From Cohnella abietis (lineage in GTDB: Bacteria > Bacillota > Bacilli > Paenibacillales > Paenibacillaceae): 64,000 bases of DNA. Under the pieces are notes generated by a model, which was not told the DNA's origin, did no database searches, and saw only the letters and a program-made list of their open reading frames with translations. Positions within the stretch are counted from its first letter, which is position 1; every line of letters begins with the position of its first letter. Position numbers and translations under genes: made by a program. Below are positions 54,437-63,815 of this stretch, one piece after another. The stretch is from NCBI RefSeq assembly GCF_004295585.1, contig NZ_AP019400.1:3508001-3572000 (forward strand). Direction: 5' to 3'.

Positions 54437-56506
54437 ATGGTACAAAGCTTGTGGGAATCATCAAAGGCATCAGAGCAACAAAGCGGTTTAGATCAACTCG
54501 TATATCGTTCCAATATTATTGGTACGGATCGTCGCGTTTGTAACTTTGGAGGCGGCAATACTTCTACTAAGACGATCGTTAAAGATTTCCGTGGTCGTGA
54601 TACAGAAGTTATGTACGTTAAGGGAAGCGGCTCTGACCTTGCTTCGATGAAGCCTGGCAACTTTACTGGCCTTCGCATGGATGACATTCGTCCTTTATTC
54701 GAAAAATCGGAAATGCCCGATGAAGAAATGGTTGCTTACTTAGTGAATTGTATGATTGACTCCAAGCACCCACGTGCTTCCATTGAAACTTTGCTTCATG
54801 CATTTTTACCTTTCAAACATGTAGACCACACTCATCCGGACTCTATCATTAGCTTGTGTTGTGCACATAACGGTAAGGAGCTTGCTCAAGAAATTTTCGG
54901 AGATCGGTTTGTGTGGGTTCCATATATTCGTCCTGGCTTTACTTTGTCCAAGATGATTGCAGAAGGTGTATTAAACAATCCTAAGGCTGAGCTAGTGCTT
55001 ATGGAAAAGCACGGACTTGTAACATGGGGAGATACTTCCGAGGCTTGTTACGCTCAAACGATCAAAATCATTACAGAAGCAGAAAGCTTCATAGAAGCGC
55101 GGATTAACGAAGCTAAGGTATTCGGCGGCGTGAAGCACCCAACGCTAGAAGCTGATGTTCGTAAGAGCATTGCTTCACAAGTTATGCCTACGATCCGTGG
55201 AGCAGTAAGCGATGCGAAGAAAATGATTCTGTCGTTCGACGATGCAGCAGATGTGCTTCAATTCGTTGGCGGTCAAGACTCCGCAACGCTTTCCCAAGTT
55301 GGCGCAGCTTGCCCAGATCACCTCGTGCACACGAAGGTTGTTCCATTGTTCATTGATTGGACGCCGAATGCTGATGATGTGGAAGGCTTGAAAGCTAAGC
55401 TTAAAGAAGGCGTAGCTGCTTACAAAGAAATGTACAAAGCTTACTTCGAGCGCAACAAAAACGAAGGCGATGTTATGTTCGAAGCAGCTCCGCGCGTTAT
55501 CCTAATCCCAGGCGTTGGTATGATCAACACAGGCAAGAGCTGGGCTATGTCTCAAGTAAGCGGAGCGTTGTATCACCGTGCTATCGCTGTTATGAGAGGC
55601 GCAACTGCGCTTGGCAACTTCGTATCCTTAGTAGAGAACGAATCCTATAACGTTGAATACTGGCCGCTTGAGCTTTACAAGCTGTCCTTGGCTCCTGCAG
55701 AAGCTGAATTTTCCCGTAAGGTTGCATTCATTACAGGCGGAGCTGGCGGTATCGGTTCTGAAACAGCACGTAAGCTAGTATCCGAAGGCGCACATGTTGT
55801 ACTGGCAGACTTGAATTTAGAAGGCGCTCAGAAGGTAGCCGCGGAAATTAATGCTCAGTACGGTGAAAATCGTGCGATTGCTGTTAAAATGGATGTTACG
55901 AACGAAGAGGCTGTACAAGCTGCGTACGCTGAAACAGCTGTTATTTACGGCGGAGTAGATATTATCGTTAACAATGCGGGTCTGGCAACTTCGAGTCCTT
56001 TTGCCGAAACAACGCTTAAAGAGTGGAATTTGAACATGAACGTATTAGGAACAGGATATTTCCTAGTTGCACGTGAAGCGTTCAAGCTGATGCAAGAGCA
56101 AGCAATTGGCGGAAACATGGTATTCATCGGCTCCAAGAACTCTGTCTATGCAGGTAAGTCTGCATCAGCATATAGCTCTGTAAAAGCATTGGAAGCTCAT
56201 CTTGCACGTTGTATCGCTGCAGAAGGCGGAGAATTCGGCATTCGCGTTAACACGATTCTTCCAGATGCCATTCTACAAGGCTCTGCGATTTGGAATGGTA
56301 GCTGGCGTACGGAACGTGCGGCTGCTTACGGCATTGAGCCGGATCAATTGGAAGAGCACTATCGCAAGCGTACAACTCTACTTGTTAACATCTACCCAAG
56401 AGACATTGCCGAAGGAATTGCGTTCTTCGCTTCTTCCAAATCGGATAAAACGACTGGCTGTATGTTAACAATCGATGGTGGAGTTCCTGCTGCGTTTACT
56501 AGATAA
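54437..56506 (+). CDS. rhaEW: Bifunctional rhamnulose-1-phosphate aldolase / L-lactaldehyde dehydrogenase
   Basis: Residues 1-420 form a class II aldolase/adducin domain, with zinc ligands in HVDHTHPDS and a later HGLVTWGD. Residues about 428-689 are a short-chain dehydrogenase: TGGAGGIGSE (NAD loop), NNAG, and YSSVK (catalytic Tyr/Lys). In B. licheniformis and Rhizobium the fused enzyme cleaves rhamnulose-1-phosphate into DHAP and lactaldehyde and oxidises the latter to lactate. Lactate can then be used by LutABC, 4 kb downstream. CGGAGG precedes the ATG; this is the first gene of the operon. Confidence 0.93.
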   Translation: MVQSLWESSKASEQQSGLDQLVYRSNIIGTDRRVCNFGGGNTSTKTIVKDFRGRDTEVMYVKGSGSDLASMKPGNFTGLRMDDIRPLFEKSEMPDEEMVAYLVNCMIDSKHPRASIETLLHAFLPFKHVDHTHPDSIISLCCAHNGKELAQEIFGDRFVWVPYIRPGFTLSKMIAEGVLNNPKAELVLMEKHGLVTWGDTSEACYAQTIKIITEAESFIEARINEAKVFGGVKHPTLEADVRKSIASQVMPTIRGAVSDAKKMILSFDDAADVLQFVGGQDSATLSQVGAACPDHLVHTKVVPLFIDWTPNADDVEGLKAKLKEGVAAYKEMYKAYFERNKNEGDVMFEAAPRVILIPGVGMINTGKSWAMSQVSGALYHRAIAVMRGATALGNFVSLVENESYNVEYWPLELYKLSLAPAEAEFSRKVAFITGGAGGIGSETARKLVSEGAHVVLADLNLEGAQKVAAEINAQYGENRAIAVKMDVTNEEAVQAAYAETAVIYGGVDIIVNNAGLATSSPFAETTLKEWNLNMNVLGTGYFLVAREAFKLMQEQAIGGNMVFIGSKNSVYAGKSASAYSSVKALEAHLARCIAAEGGEFGIRVNTILPDAILQGSAIWNGSWRTERAAAYGIEPDQLEEHYRKRTTLLVNIYPRDIAEGIAFFASSKSDKTTGCMLTIDGGVPAAFTR

Positions 56507-56523
56507 TTCGGAGGCTATTATAG

Positions 56524-56904
56524 ATGCATAAGCAACGTGGAGAAAAGCTATGGTATATTCCAGACGGTTATATTCCAGAGCTTAGCTCTGGCAATCTAAC
56601 AAGTCATGAATCTATCTGCGTAGTAAATACGGCATCTGAGGATGCGCTTCTCAAAATTACGATTTTCTTCGAGGATCGCGAACCGATGGAAGACATTATG
56701 GTCGTAGTTTCTGCAAGACGTACGAAGCATATTAGAACAAGCTCATTGCATATAGAAGGGGTGCCGATTCCAGTCGGCGTTCCTTATGCAATAGAGGTAT
56801 TAAGCGATATTCCGATTATTGTACAATATAGTAGATTAGATTCGACACAGGCTGAGAATGCACTTATGTCTGTTATGGCTTACCCTATTAAATCAGAGCG
56901 GTAG
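56524..56904 (+). CDS. Anabaena sensory rhodopsin transducer (ASRT)-family protein
   Basis: The 126-residue sequence matches the ASRT fold along its whole length: [52 protein letters not shown] and [19 protein letters not shown]. The founding member binds a rhodopsin in cyanobacteria, but the superfamily has been proposed to bind small molecules, sugars among them, and occurs in carbohydrate operons. Here it lies 17 bp after rhaEW and 13 bp before rhaA, so it is co-expressed with rhamnose catabolism. No rhodopsin gene is present. Binding of rhamnose or an intermediate is inferred. Confidence 0.87.
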   Translation: MHKQRGEKLWYIPDGYIPELSSGNLTSHESICVVNTASEDALLKITIFFEDREPMEDIMVVVSARRTKHIRTSSLHIEGVPIPVGVPYAIEVLSDIPIIVQYSRLDSTQAENALMSVMAYPIKSER

Positions 56905-56917
56905 AGGAGAATCCACA

Positions 56918-58174
56918 ATGCAACAGAAAGTCATCAGTAATTATGAAGCAGCCAAGGAGCTTTATGCTCAGCATGGTATAGATGTAGAAGAAGTGCTTAG
57001 CCGTTTAGAAAAAATCAAAATTTCCATGCACTGCTGGCAAGGTGATGACGTTCGGGGGTTCTTGAACAAGGACCAGGATTTAACGGGAGGGATCTCTGTA
57101 ACAGGGAACTACCCAGGAGCTGCGACAACACCTGAGCAATTACGCGCGGATCTGGAGAAAGCGTTCTCTTTGATCCCGGGTAAGCACAAAGTAAACCTGC
57201 ATGCGATTTATGCCGATACGGATGAGAAGGTTGAACTGGATCAAATCGAGCCGAAGCACTTTCAGAAATGGGTAGATTGGTCCAAGGAGCAAGGCTTAGG
57301 TCTTGATTTCAACCCGACATGCTTCTCTCATGAGAAGTCCAAGGATGGATTTACGCTCAGTCACTCTGATCCAGAAATCCGTCAATTCTGGATTGATCAC
57401 TGCAAGGCATCTAGAAAAATCGGAGCTTATTTCGGTGAACAGCTAGGTCAGACCTGCGTGACGAACGTATGGGTTCCCGATGGCTACAAGGATGTTCCAG
57501 TGGACCGTTTGGCGCCAAGACAACGCTTGAAGGATGCTTTGGACGAGGTGTTCGCAGAGGAACTGAATCCTGCGCACAACTTAGACGCTATTGAAAGTAA
57601 ACTGTTTGGACTTGGTTCAGAAGCTTATGTCGTAGGCTCTCATGAATTCTATATGGGCTATGGCATTCAGAATAATAAGCTCATCTGTCTGGATGCGGGT
57701 CATTTCCATCCGACAGAAGTTATTTCTAATAAATTGTCTTCGTTATCGCTGTTTACGGACGGGATTTTATTGCATGTTAGCCGTCCAATGAGATGGGATA
57801 GCGATCATGTTGTTACGATGGATGATGAGTTGATTGAAATCGGCAGAGAGCTTGTTCGTGGAGATTTGCTCGACAAGACTCATATCGGCCTTGATTTCTT
57901 CGATGCAAGCATCAATCGTGTAGCAGCTTGGGTTATCGGCACTCGCAATACAATCAAAGCATTGCTTCGTGGTATGCTTGATCCGATTGAAGCGTTGAAG
58001 AAAGCTGAATTGGAAGGCGACTACACGACTCGCCTTGCCTTGACGGAAGAATTTAAGTCCTATCCATTCGGCGCAATATGGGATTTCTATTGTGCGAAAT
58101 TGGGTGTTCCCGTTCGGGAAGAGTGGCTGGCAGATGTAAAAACCTACGAAAACGAAGTGCTATTGAAGCGCTGA
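56918..58174 (+). CDS. rhaA: L-rhamnose isomerase
   Basis: RhaA converts L-rhamnose to L-rhamnulose. Landmarks: [32 protein letters not shown] (substrate entry), [25 protein letters not shown] and [13 protein letters not shown], with metal-binding Glu, Asp and His of the xylose-isomerase fold. ATG 56918 with GAGGAG at 7 nt gives 418 residues, matching the E. coli-type enzyme. The longer frame to 56858 overlaps the ASRT gene and is not likely. Confidence 0.96.
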   Translation: MQQKVISNYEAAKELYAQHGIDVEEVLSRLEKIKISMHCWQGDDVRGFLNKDQDLTGGISVTGNYPGAATTPEQLRADLEKAFSLIPGKHKVNLHAIYADTDEKVELDQIEPKHFQKWVDWSKEQGLGLDFNPTCFSHEKSKDGFTLSHSDPEIRQFWIDHCKASRKIGAYFGEQLGQTCVTNVWVPDGYKDVPVDRLAPRQRLKDALDEVFAEELNPAHNLDAIESKLFGLGSEAYVVGSHEFYMGYGIQNNKLICLDAGHFHPTEVISNKLSSLSLFTDGILLHVSRPMRWDSDHVVTMDDELIEIGRELVRGDLLDKTHIGLDFFDASINRVAAWVIGTRNTIKALLRGMLDPIEALKKAELEGDYTTRLALTEEFKSYPFGAIWDFYCAKLGVPVREEWLADVKTYENEVLLKR

Positions 58175-58202
58175 GTATAACTTAAAATAAGGGTGATGCA
58201 GA

Positions 58203-59678
58203 TTGTCCAGCATTCTCGCATTTGATCTAGGGGCGAGCAGTGGAAGAGCACTGCTCGGCCGTCTCGTCGATGGTAAGATTGAGGTGGAAGAGCTCCACCG
58301 ATTCTCGAATGATCCTGTACAGGTAGGAAACCGCCTTTACTGGGACATCTTGAGACTGTATCATGAAATAAAACAAGGCTTACTTAAGGCGAAGCATCAA
58401 GGCATTAACCTGCAAAGTATGGCGATTGACTCCTGGGCTGTAGATTTCGGCTTTATTGGTAAGGATGGGGAATTGGTTGGTAACCCTTACCATTACCGCG
58501 ATCAGCACACGGAAGGCGCGATGGAGAGCTTGTTCGCTCAAGTGCCGCCATCGGTTATTTTTGCACGGACGGGTATACAGTTTCTTCCCTTTAATACGAT
58601 TTATCAGCTATATGCACTTAAACAAGCGAAATCCCCCTTACTAAAGGATGGAAATCGGCTTCTTATGATCCCTGATCTACTGCGTTATTTTCTGACAGGT
58701 GAAATTCATAATGAGTTTTCTAACGCAACTACAACACAATTATATAATCCGATTGAAGGTAAGTGGGATAGCGAGCTGCTTCGCTTACTTGAGCTTCCAC
58801 AATCTTGGTTCGGAGAAGTGCTGAAGCCAGGCTCAAAGGCTGGCATGCTTCAATCCTCTGTATGCGAGGAGCTTAGTATTCCTTCTATACCTGTCTATGC
58901 GGTTGCGGAGCATGATACGGGATCTGCTGTTGCCGCGGTACCAGCCACGGAGAAATCCTTTGCTTATTTAAGCTGTGGTACTTGGTCTCTTATGGGAACT
59001 GAAGTGAACAAGCCTGTCATTAATGATTTAGCACAGAAACTGAATTTCACGAATGAGGGCGGAGTTGCTGGCACCTATCGTCTCTTAAAGAACATTATGG
59101 GTTTATGGATTTTACAGGAATGCCGCAGAGAGTGGGAAAGAGCAGGGAAATCGTACTCATTCCCCGAATTAGTACAGATGGCTGCGGATGCCAAATCATT
59201 CAGCTCCTTCATTGATCCTGATGATTCTTCGTTCCTGGCTCCTGGCGATATGCCGTCTCGAATTGCTAGCTATTGCAAGCAGACGGGGCAACAGGCACCA
59301 GAATCTCATGGAGAAATTGTCCGTTGTATTCTGGAAAGCTTGGCGCTTAAATATCGGTATGTACTAGAGCTCACGGAGCGTATTTCAGGTCAAAGCTTCA
59401 GTGGACTGCACATGGTCGGTGGCGGTATTCAGAATACATTGTTATGCCAATGGACAGCGAATGCAATTGGGAAACCAGTATGGGCAGGTCCTTCGGAAGG
59501 TAGCGCGATTGGGAATTTGGTCGTACAATGGATTGCCCAAGGCGATTTTGCAGATATATGGGAAGCTCGTAAAGCGATTAAAGATTCCTTCCCGATTACA
59601 GTCTATGATACAGAAGAGAGTGAAGCGTGGGACGATGCGTATGGTCGTTTCTGTGTGCTAACGGGTCTCACGGAATAA
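58203..59678 (+). CDS. rhaB: Rhamnulokinase
   Basis: A 491-residue FGGY-family sugar kinase. The phosphate-1 motif LAFDLGASSGRALLG starts the protein, DSWAVDFGF holds the active region, LSCGTWSLMGTE is the phosphate-2 motif, and MVGGGIQNTLLCQ is the adenosine motif. It makes rhamnulose-1-phosphate, the substrate of the fused aldolase. The start is TTG 58203, with AAGGGTGATG upstream. Confidence 0.95.
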   Translation: MSSILAFDLGASSGRALLGRLVDGKIEVEELHRFSNDPVQVGNRLYWDILRLYHEIKQGLLKAKHQGINLQSMAIDSWAVDFGFIGKDGELVGNPYHYRDQHTEGAMESLFAQVPPSVIFARTGIQFLPFNTIYQLYALKQAKSPLLKDGNRLLMIPDLLRYFLTGEIHNEFSNATTTQLYNPIEGKWDSELLRLLELPQSWFGEVLKPGSKAGMLQSSVCEELSIPSIPVYAVAEHDTGSAVAAVPATEKSFAYLSCGTWSLMGTEVNKPVINDLAQKLNFTNEGGVAGTYRLLKNIMGLWILQECRREWERAGKSYSFPELVQMAADAKSFSSFIDPDDSSFLAPGDMPSRIASYCKQTGQQAPESHGEIVRCILESLALKYRYVLELTERISGQSFSGLHMVGGGIQNTLLCQWTANAIGKPVWAGPSEGSAIGNLVVQWIAQGDFADIWEARKAIKDSFPITVYDTEESEAWDDAYGRFCVLTGLTE

Positions 59679-59704
59679 ATTTGTTTTGCGAAAAGAGGAT
59701 AGAG

Positions 59705-60469
59705 ATGCTAGTTGCGGAGCGCTATGAGAAAATCGTAAGCCTGGTCAACGAGAGAGGAAGTATTCGGGTTTCCGAGCTGAGTGAGCTGTGCCAGGTTACT
59801 GAGGAGACGATTCGGAGAGATTTGGATCGTCTGGAGCGAGCTGGCCGCTTGCGCCGTTCACATGGCGGCGCGGTGAGTGTTAAGGATTTGCCGCAGCATC
59901 CGGAAATTCCGTACGCCGTTCGGGAAATTATGAACGCGGACGAGAAAAAGCGGATAGCGTTGGAAGCGATCAATCTAATACAGCCGAAGGATCGAATTCT
60001 TCTGGATGCCAGCTCTACAGCTTGGTATATGGCATCGGATGTACCTGATCTTCCTCTTACTGTGCTTACTAATTCGATCAAGGTTGCAACGGAGCTTAGC
60101 ATCAAGGAGAGGATAGAGGTCATCTCAACAGGTGGCATACTTGCTCAGAAGTCTCTATCCTTCGTTGGACCTTTGGCTGAACGGTCCTTGGATGCGTACC
60201 ATGTAGATAAGGTTTTCTTGTCATGCAAAGGCGTCCATCTGGAACGGGGAATAAGCGAGTCCAACGAACTGCAGGCGCGGATTAAGGAACGAATGATTGG
60301 GATGGCTGATCAGGTAATATTACTGGCGGATTCCAGTAAATTCGGCGTTCAAGCCTTTACGCATGTAGCGGATTTGTCAGAGGTCGATATTATAATAACA
60401 GACAGCCGCATGGCGAAAGATACGATTGCTCAGCTAGAGGATCGTGGAATTAACGTCATAACTGTTTAA
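59705..60469 (+). CDS. DeoR-family repressor, probable rhamnose regulator
   Basis: An N-terminal helix-turn-helix (about residues 20-45, VSELSELCQVTEETIRRDLDRL) is followed by a sugar-phosphate isomerase-like effector domain (LDASSTAWYMA, LTNSIKVATEL, LLADSSKFG). Such repressors respond to phosphorylated sugars; as the last gene of the rhamnose operon it probably represses the operon until rhamnulose-1-phosphate or a similar ligand appears. ATG 59705 has GAGGA upstream. 254 residues is normal. Confidence 0.9.
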   Translation: MLVAERYEKIVSLVNERGSIRVSELSELCQVTEETIRRDLDRLERAGRLRRSHGGAVSVKDLPQHPEIPYAVREIMNADEKKRIALEAINLIQPKDRILLDASSTAWYMASDVPDLPLTVLTNSIKVATELSIKERIEVISTGGILAQKSLSFVGPLAERSLDAYHVDKVFLSCKGVHLERGISESNELQARIKERMIGMADQVILLADSSKFGVQAFTHVADLSEVDIIITDSRMAKDTIAQLEDRGINVITV

Positions 60470-60516
60470 TGTGATTAACTATATTTTCCTCCGTAATTTC
60501 GGCAGAGTATCACCTC

Positions 60517-60614
60517 CGATTTCACGTTACTGAGTGAACTACACATATCAGTTTTAATAGAGGTATGTGTAGTTTGCTCAGGAGATGGATTTAAGGGATG
60601 TATTGGAATAAATT
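60517..60614. repeat. 98-bp hairpin element, copy 1
   Basis: The core (60530-60581) pairs CTGAGTGAACTACACATATC with GAGGTATGTGTAGTTTGCTCAG, giving about 20 bp. It shares the flanks CGATTTC on the left and GGGATGTAT on the right with copy 2. Confidence 0.8.
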
Positions 60615-60651
60615 CATATGAAAATGCAGAAATTTTTCAAAGTAAAACCAT

Positions 60652-60749
60652 CGATTTCTCGTTCCTGAGTGAACTACACATATCAGCTTTTGCAGAGGTA
60701 TGTGTAGTTCGCTCAGGAGATGGATCGAAGGGATGTATCGGATTTAATT
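60652..60749. repeat. 98-bp hairpin element, copy 2
   Basis: Same size as copy 1 and exactly 135 bp downstream. Core at 60665-60716 pairs CTGAGTGAACTACACATATC with GAGGTATGTGTAGTTCGCTCAG. Changes in the stem are compensatory or G-U. The remaining sequence between the DeoR gene and lutA (60470-60832) has no gene. Confidence 0.8.
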
Positions 60750-60832
60750 TTAAAGTGAAAAAATACCCATTTTTCGTCCAACTTGTCTGATAACCTGATA
60801 TTATATAGAAAGAAGCAGAAGAGGGGTGCCGC

Positions 60833-61555
60833 ATGAAGGTTTCTTTATTCATTACATGCTTAAGCGATGCCATCTACCCGAGAGTGGGAGAAGCAATGGT
60901 GCGTTTATTGGCGAGATACGGTGTTACTGTTGAGTTTCCAACTGTACAAACCTGCTGCGGGCAGCCGGCTTTTAATAGTGGCTACTGGAAGGAAGCGCGG
61001 ACTACGGCGAAAACTATTATTGAAGCGTTCGAGGATTGCGATTTCGTCATTTCTCCGTCGGGCTCATGCACAGGGATGATTCATCATTATCCAAAGCTGT
61101 TTGAAGACGACAAGATCATGTATGAGAAAGCCTTGAAGCTGCAAAGCAAATCCTATGAATTTACACAATTCCTCGTACAGGTGCTGGGCGTAACAGATGT
61201 CGGGGCTTCTTTTCCGCATAAAGTAACGTATCATCCCTCATGTCATGGAAGTCGTCTACTAGGCGTAAAGGATGAACCAATGGCGCTTATGAGCCATGTG
61301 AAAGGGCTTGAGTTCGTTCCGCTACCATTTGCAGAGGACTGCTGTGGATTTGGAGGAACTTTTGCTGTGAAGATGTCGGATATATCCGCGGCGATGGTGT
61401 CCGAGAAGTCCGACCATATTAAGGAAACGGAAGCAGAAGTGCTTGTTGGCTTGGATATGGCATGTCTCATGAACATCGCAGGCAATTTGCGTTACCGCAA
61501 CGAACCGGTTCGGGTTATGCACCTGGCAGAGCTTCTATATGAAGGAGTGAAGTAA
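60833..61555 (+). CDS. lutA: L-lactate utilisation protein LutA
   Basis: A 240-residue protein with two CCG domains: QTCCGQPAFNSGYW near residue 42 and EDCCGFGGTFAVK near residue 168, which coordinate an iron-sulfur cluster. LutABC together oxidise L-lactate to pyruvate. The ATG has GAGGGG upstream. lutB follows after one base. Confidence 0.94.
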   Translation: MKVSLFITCLSDAIYPRVGEAMVRLLARYGVTVEFPTVQTCCGQPAFNSGYWKEARTTAKTIIEAFEDCDFVISPSGSCTGMIHHYPKLFEDDKIMYEKALKLQSKSYEFTQFLVQVLGVTDVGASFPHKVTYHPSCHGSRLLGVKDEPMALMSHVKGLEFVPLPFAEDCCGFGGTFAVKMSDISAAMVSEKSDHIKETEAEVLVGLDMACLMNIAGNLRYRNEPVRVMHLAELLYEGVK

Positions 61556-61556
61556 G

Positions 61557-63077
61557 ATGAGCGGACACGGGCATTCGGACGGGGCAACGGTTAAGGAACG
61601 GGCGGATATCGCGTTAAACAACGATTTCCTGCGGAAGGCCGTTAAGTTTACAACGGAGAGACTAAAGGGCGGTAAGATAAAAGCAACTGAAGAGCATGGA
61701 AACTGGGAAGAGTGGCGGGAAAGAGGCAAACAGATTCGTCTCCACACCATCGCTCATTTGGACTACTATTTGAACCAATTTACAGAAAATGCTCGTGCGA
61801 ACGGGGTTCATGTTCATTTTGCGGATACGGCGGAGGAAGCAGTTCATATATCTCTTTCTATTGCTGAGCGTAAGCAAGCGAAATCAGTTGTGAAATCGAA
61901 GTCCATGGTTACGGAGGAGCTCCATCTCAACCATGCGCTGGAATCAATCGGTGTTGAGCCTATTGAGACTGATTTAGGAGAGTACATTATTCAACTAGCT
62001 GGAGAGACGCCATCTCATATTATTATTCCAGCCATTCATAAAAATCGGTATCAGATTGCTGATTTGTTGTCTGAGGATGCGGGAGAGAAGCTTGAGCCAG
62101 ATACGCAAGTGCTTGCAGGTTATGTACGCAGGAAATTAAGAACCAAATTTCTAGAAGCGGATATTGGGATGACTGGCTGTAATTTTGCCATTGCTGAGAC
62201 TGGCTCTATGGTGTTGTTCGAGAATGAAGGAAATGCTCGGATGGTATCAACTGTGCCCAAAACGCAAATCACCTTAATGGGCATGGAGAGGATCATCCCT
62301 TCCTGGGCGGATCTTGAAGTGATGGCAACGCTGCTGCCTCGATCGGCAACTGGTCAGAAGCTGACGGTGTACATGTCCGGCATTACGGGTCCCCGTCGTT
62401 CTGTGGATGCAGATGGACCGGATGAAATGCATATTATTATCGTGGATAACGGCCGTTCGCTGCAGCTTGGCGATCCAGAGTTCCAAGAATTGCTCAATTG
62501 CATACGCTGCGGAGCTTGCTTGAATGCTTGTCCGGTCTATCGTCATATTGGCGGTCATGCTTATGGTGGAACATATAGTGGTCCAATCGGAGCTGTACTT
62601 ACACCATCCTTGCAGAAAAATGTTTCCGAATGGGATGATATAGCGAATGCTTCAAGCCTTTGTGGCGCTTGTTATGAGGCTTGCCCGGTAAAGATTCCTC
62701 TTCATGAGATGCTCATCTATTTGCGCAGGCGCAAGGTAGAGCAAGGGCATGGTGATAAAATAGAAGCAGCTGGAATGAAGGGCTTTGCCACGGTAATGGC
62801 GAAATCGGGTCGATTTAAGACTGTTTTGAAGCTTGGGAAGCTCGGTCAGAAGCTGGTCGCTAGGAATGGTGAGATTCGAGTAAAAATCGGGCCGCTTAAA
62901 GGGTGGAATAGTGTTCGTGTAACTCCAAGCTTGCCTAAAAAATCGTTCCGTGATCAATGGAGTACGATGGATGCTGAAATCAGAAATGGTCTAAAGGAAA
63001 TGGATCCAGCGATGAAGAGCAGAATGGAAGCGATCGTGAAGGATAGAGCGAATGGAGGGGGGCACGGACATGGCTAA
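61557..63077 (+). CDS. lutB: L-lactate utilisation iron-sulfur protein LutB
   Basis: 506 residues: an LUD domain (about 60-300) followed by ferredoxin-like clusters CIRCGACLNACPVYR and CGACYEACPVKIP, and a helical C-terminal tail ending in GGGHGHG. The gene starts one base after lutA and overlaps lutC by 8 nt. It transfers electrons from lactate oxidation. Confidence 0.95.
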   Translation: MSGHGHSDGATVKERADIALNNDFLRKAVKFTTERLKGGKIKATEEHGNWEEWRERGKQIRLHTIAHLDYYLNQFTENARANGVHVHFADTAEEAVHISLSIAERKQAKSVVKSKSMVTEELHLNHALESIGVEPIETDLGEYIIQLAGETPSHIIIPAIHKNRYQIADLLSEDAGEKLEPDTQVLAGYVRRKLRTKFLEADIGMTGCNFAIAETGSMVLFENEGNARMVSTVPKTQITLMGMERIIPSWADLEVMATLLPRSATGQKLTVYMSGITGPRRSVDADGPDEMHIIIVDNGRSLQLGDPEFQELLNCIRCGACLNACPVYRHIGGHAYGGTYSGPIGAVLTPSLQKNVSEWDDIANASSLCGACYEACPVKIPLHEMLIYLRRRKVEQGHGDKIEAAGMKGFATVMAKSGRFKTVLKLGKLGQKLVARNGEIRVKIGPLKGWNSVRVTPSLPKKSFRDQWSTMDAEIRNGLKEMDPAMKSRMEAIVKDRANGGGHGHG

Positions 63078-63795
63078 TACGCATCAGGAATGGCTCAAGG
63101 AGATGGAAGCGGAATCCCGGGCTAAGCAGAAGACTTTTATTAATGGTATTTCCTCGAAGCTCAAGCGGCCTATGGTTACAGAGCCCCCTCGTCATCCTTA
63201 TCGTGGCGCGCCTGATTTCTGGAATGCTTATGAATGGGGCGAGGCAGAACGGATCGAACGCTTCACCTCGAATTTCCGGAGTGCAGGCGGACATGTGGAG
63301 AGACTTGCGAATATGGAGGATGTTCAGCGTTTTATAGCGGACAAAGCTGTTGAGCTGAATGCTAAGTATGTGATTCGGCAAAATCAGCCAGAGCTGGACG
63401 CGTTGAACTTAGAAGGTGCACTTCCCGATGCGCAAATCTCGGTATGGAACAGTGATTCAGAGCAGTATTGGAAGGCTCGTGCGGCTGAGGCGGATTTTGG
63501 CGTCGTTATAGCGGATTACGCTGCTGCCTATACTGGATCTATTACGGTTCTGTCGTCTAAGGATAAGGGGCGCTCAGTCAGTCTATTGCCTACGGTTCTC
63601 ATAGCGATTATCCCTCTCGAGCGGTTGAAAACCCGTTTAGGTGAAATCATGGTTCACTTTGACGAAGCTGGTCGCGAGAATCTGCCTGCTGGGATCCATT
63701 TTATATCTGGACCAAGTCGTTCGGCGGATATAGAGAATGATTTGACGATTGGTGTACATGGACCAGGTGTCGTATATGCATTGATTGTCGGTTGA
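63070..63795 (+). CDS. lutC: L-lactate utilisation protein LutC
   Basis: A 241-residue LUD-domain protein with ADFGVVIADYAAAYTGSI and GPSRSADIENDLTIGVHGPG, the standard LutC signature. ATG 63070 follows a GGAGGGGGG tract. It completes the lutABC operon and lies directly before a GntR regulator. Confidence 0.95.
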   Translation: MANTHQEWLKEMEAESRAKQKTFINGISSKLKRPMVTEPPRHPYRGAPDFWNAYEWGEAERIERFTSNFRSAGGHVERLANMEDVQRFIADKAVELNAKYVIRQNQPELDALNLEGALPDAQISVWNSDSEQYWKARAAEADFGVVIADYAAAYTGSITVLSSKDKGRSVSLLPTVLIAIIPLERLKTRLGEIMVHFDEAGRENLPAGIHFISGPSRSADIENDLTIGVHGPGVVYALIVG

Positions 63796-63815
63796 AACGG
63801 AGGCTTGGAGAAGCA

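Noticed and set aside
60783..60807. TTGTCT and TATATA before lutA as a promoter
   Set aside because: Spacing is 13 nt, too short; the true lutA promoter could not be assigned with confidence.
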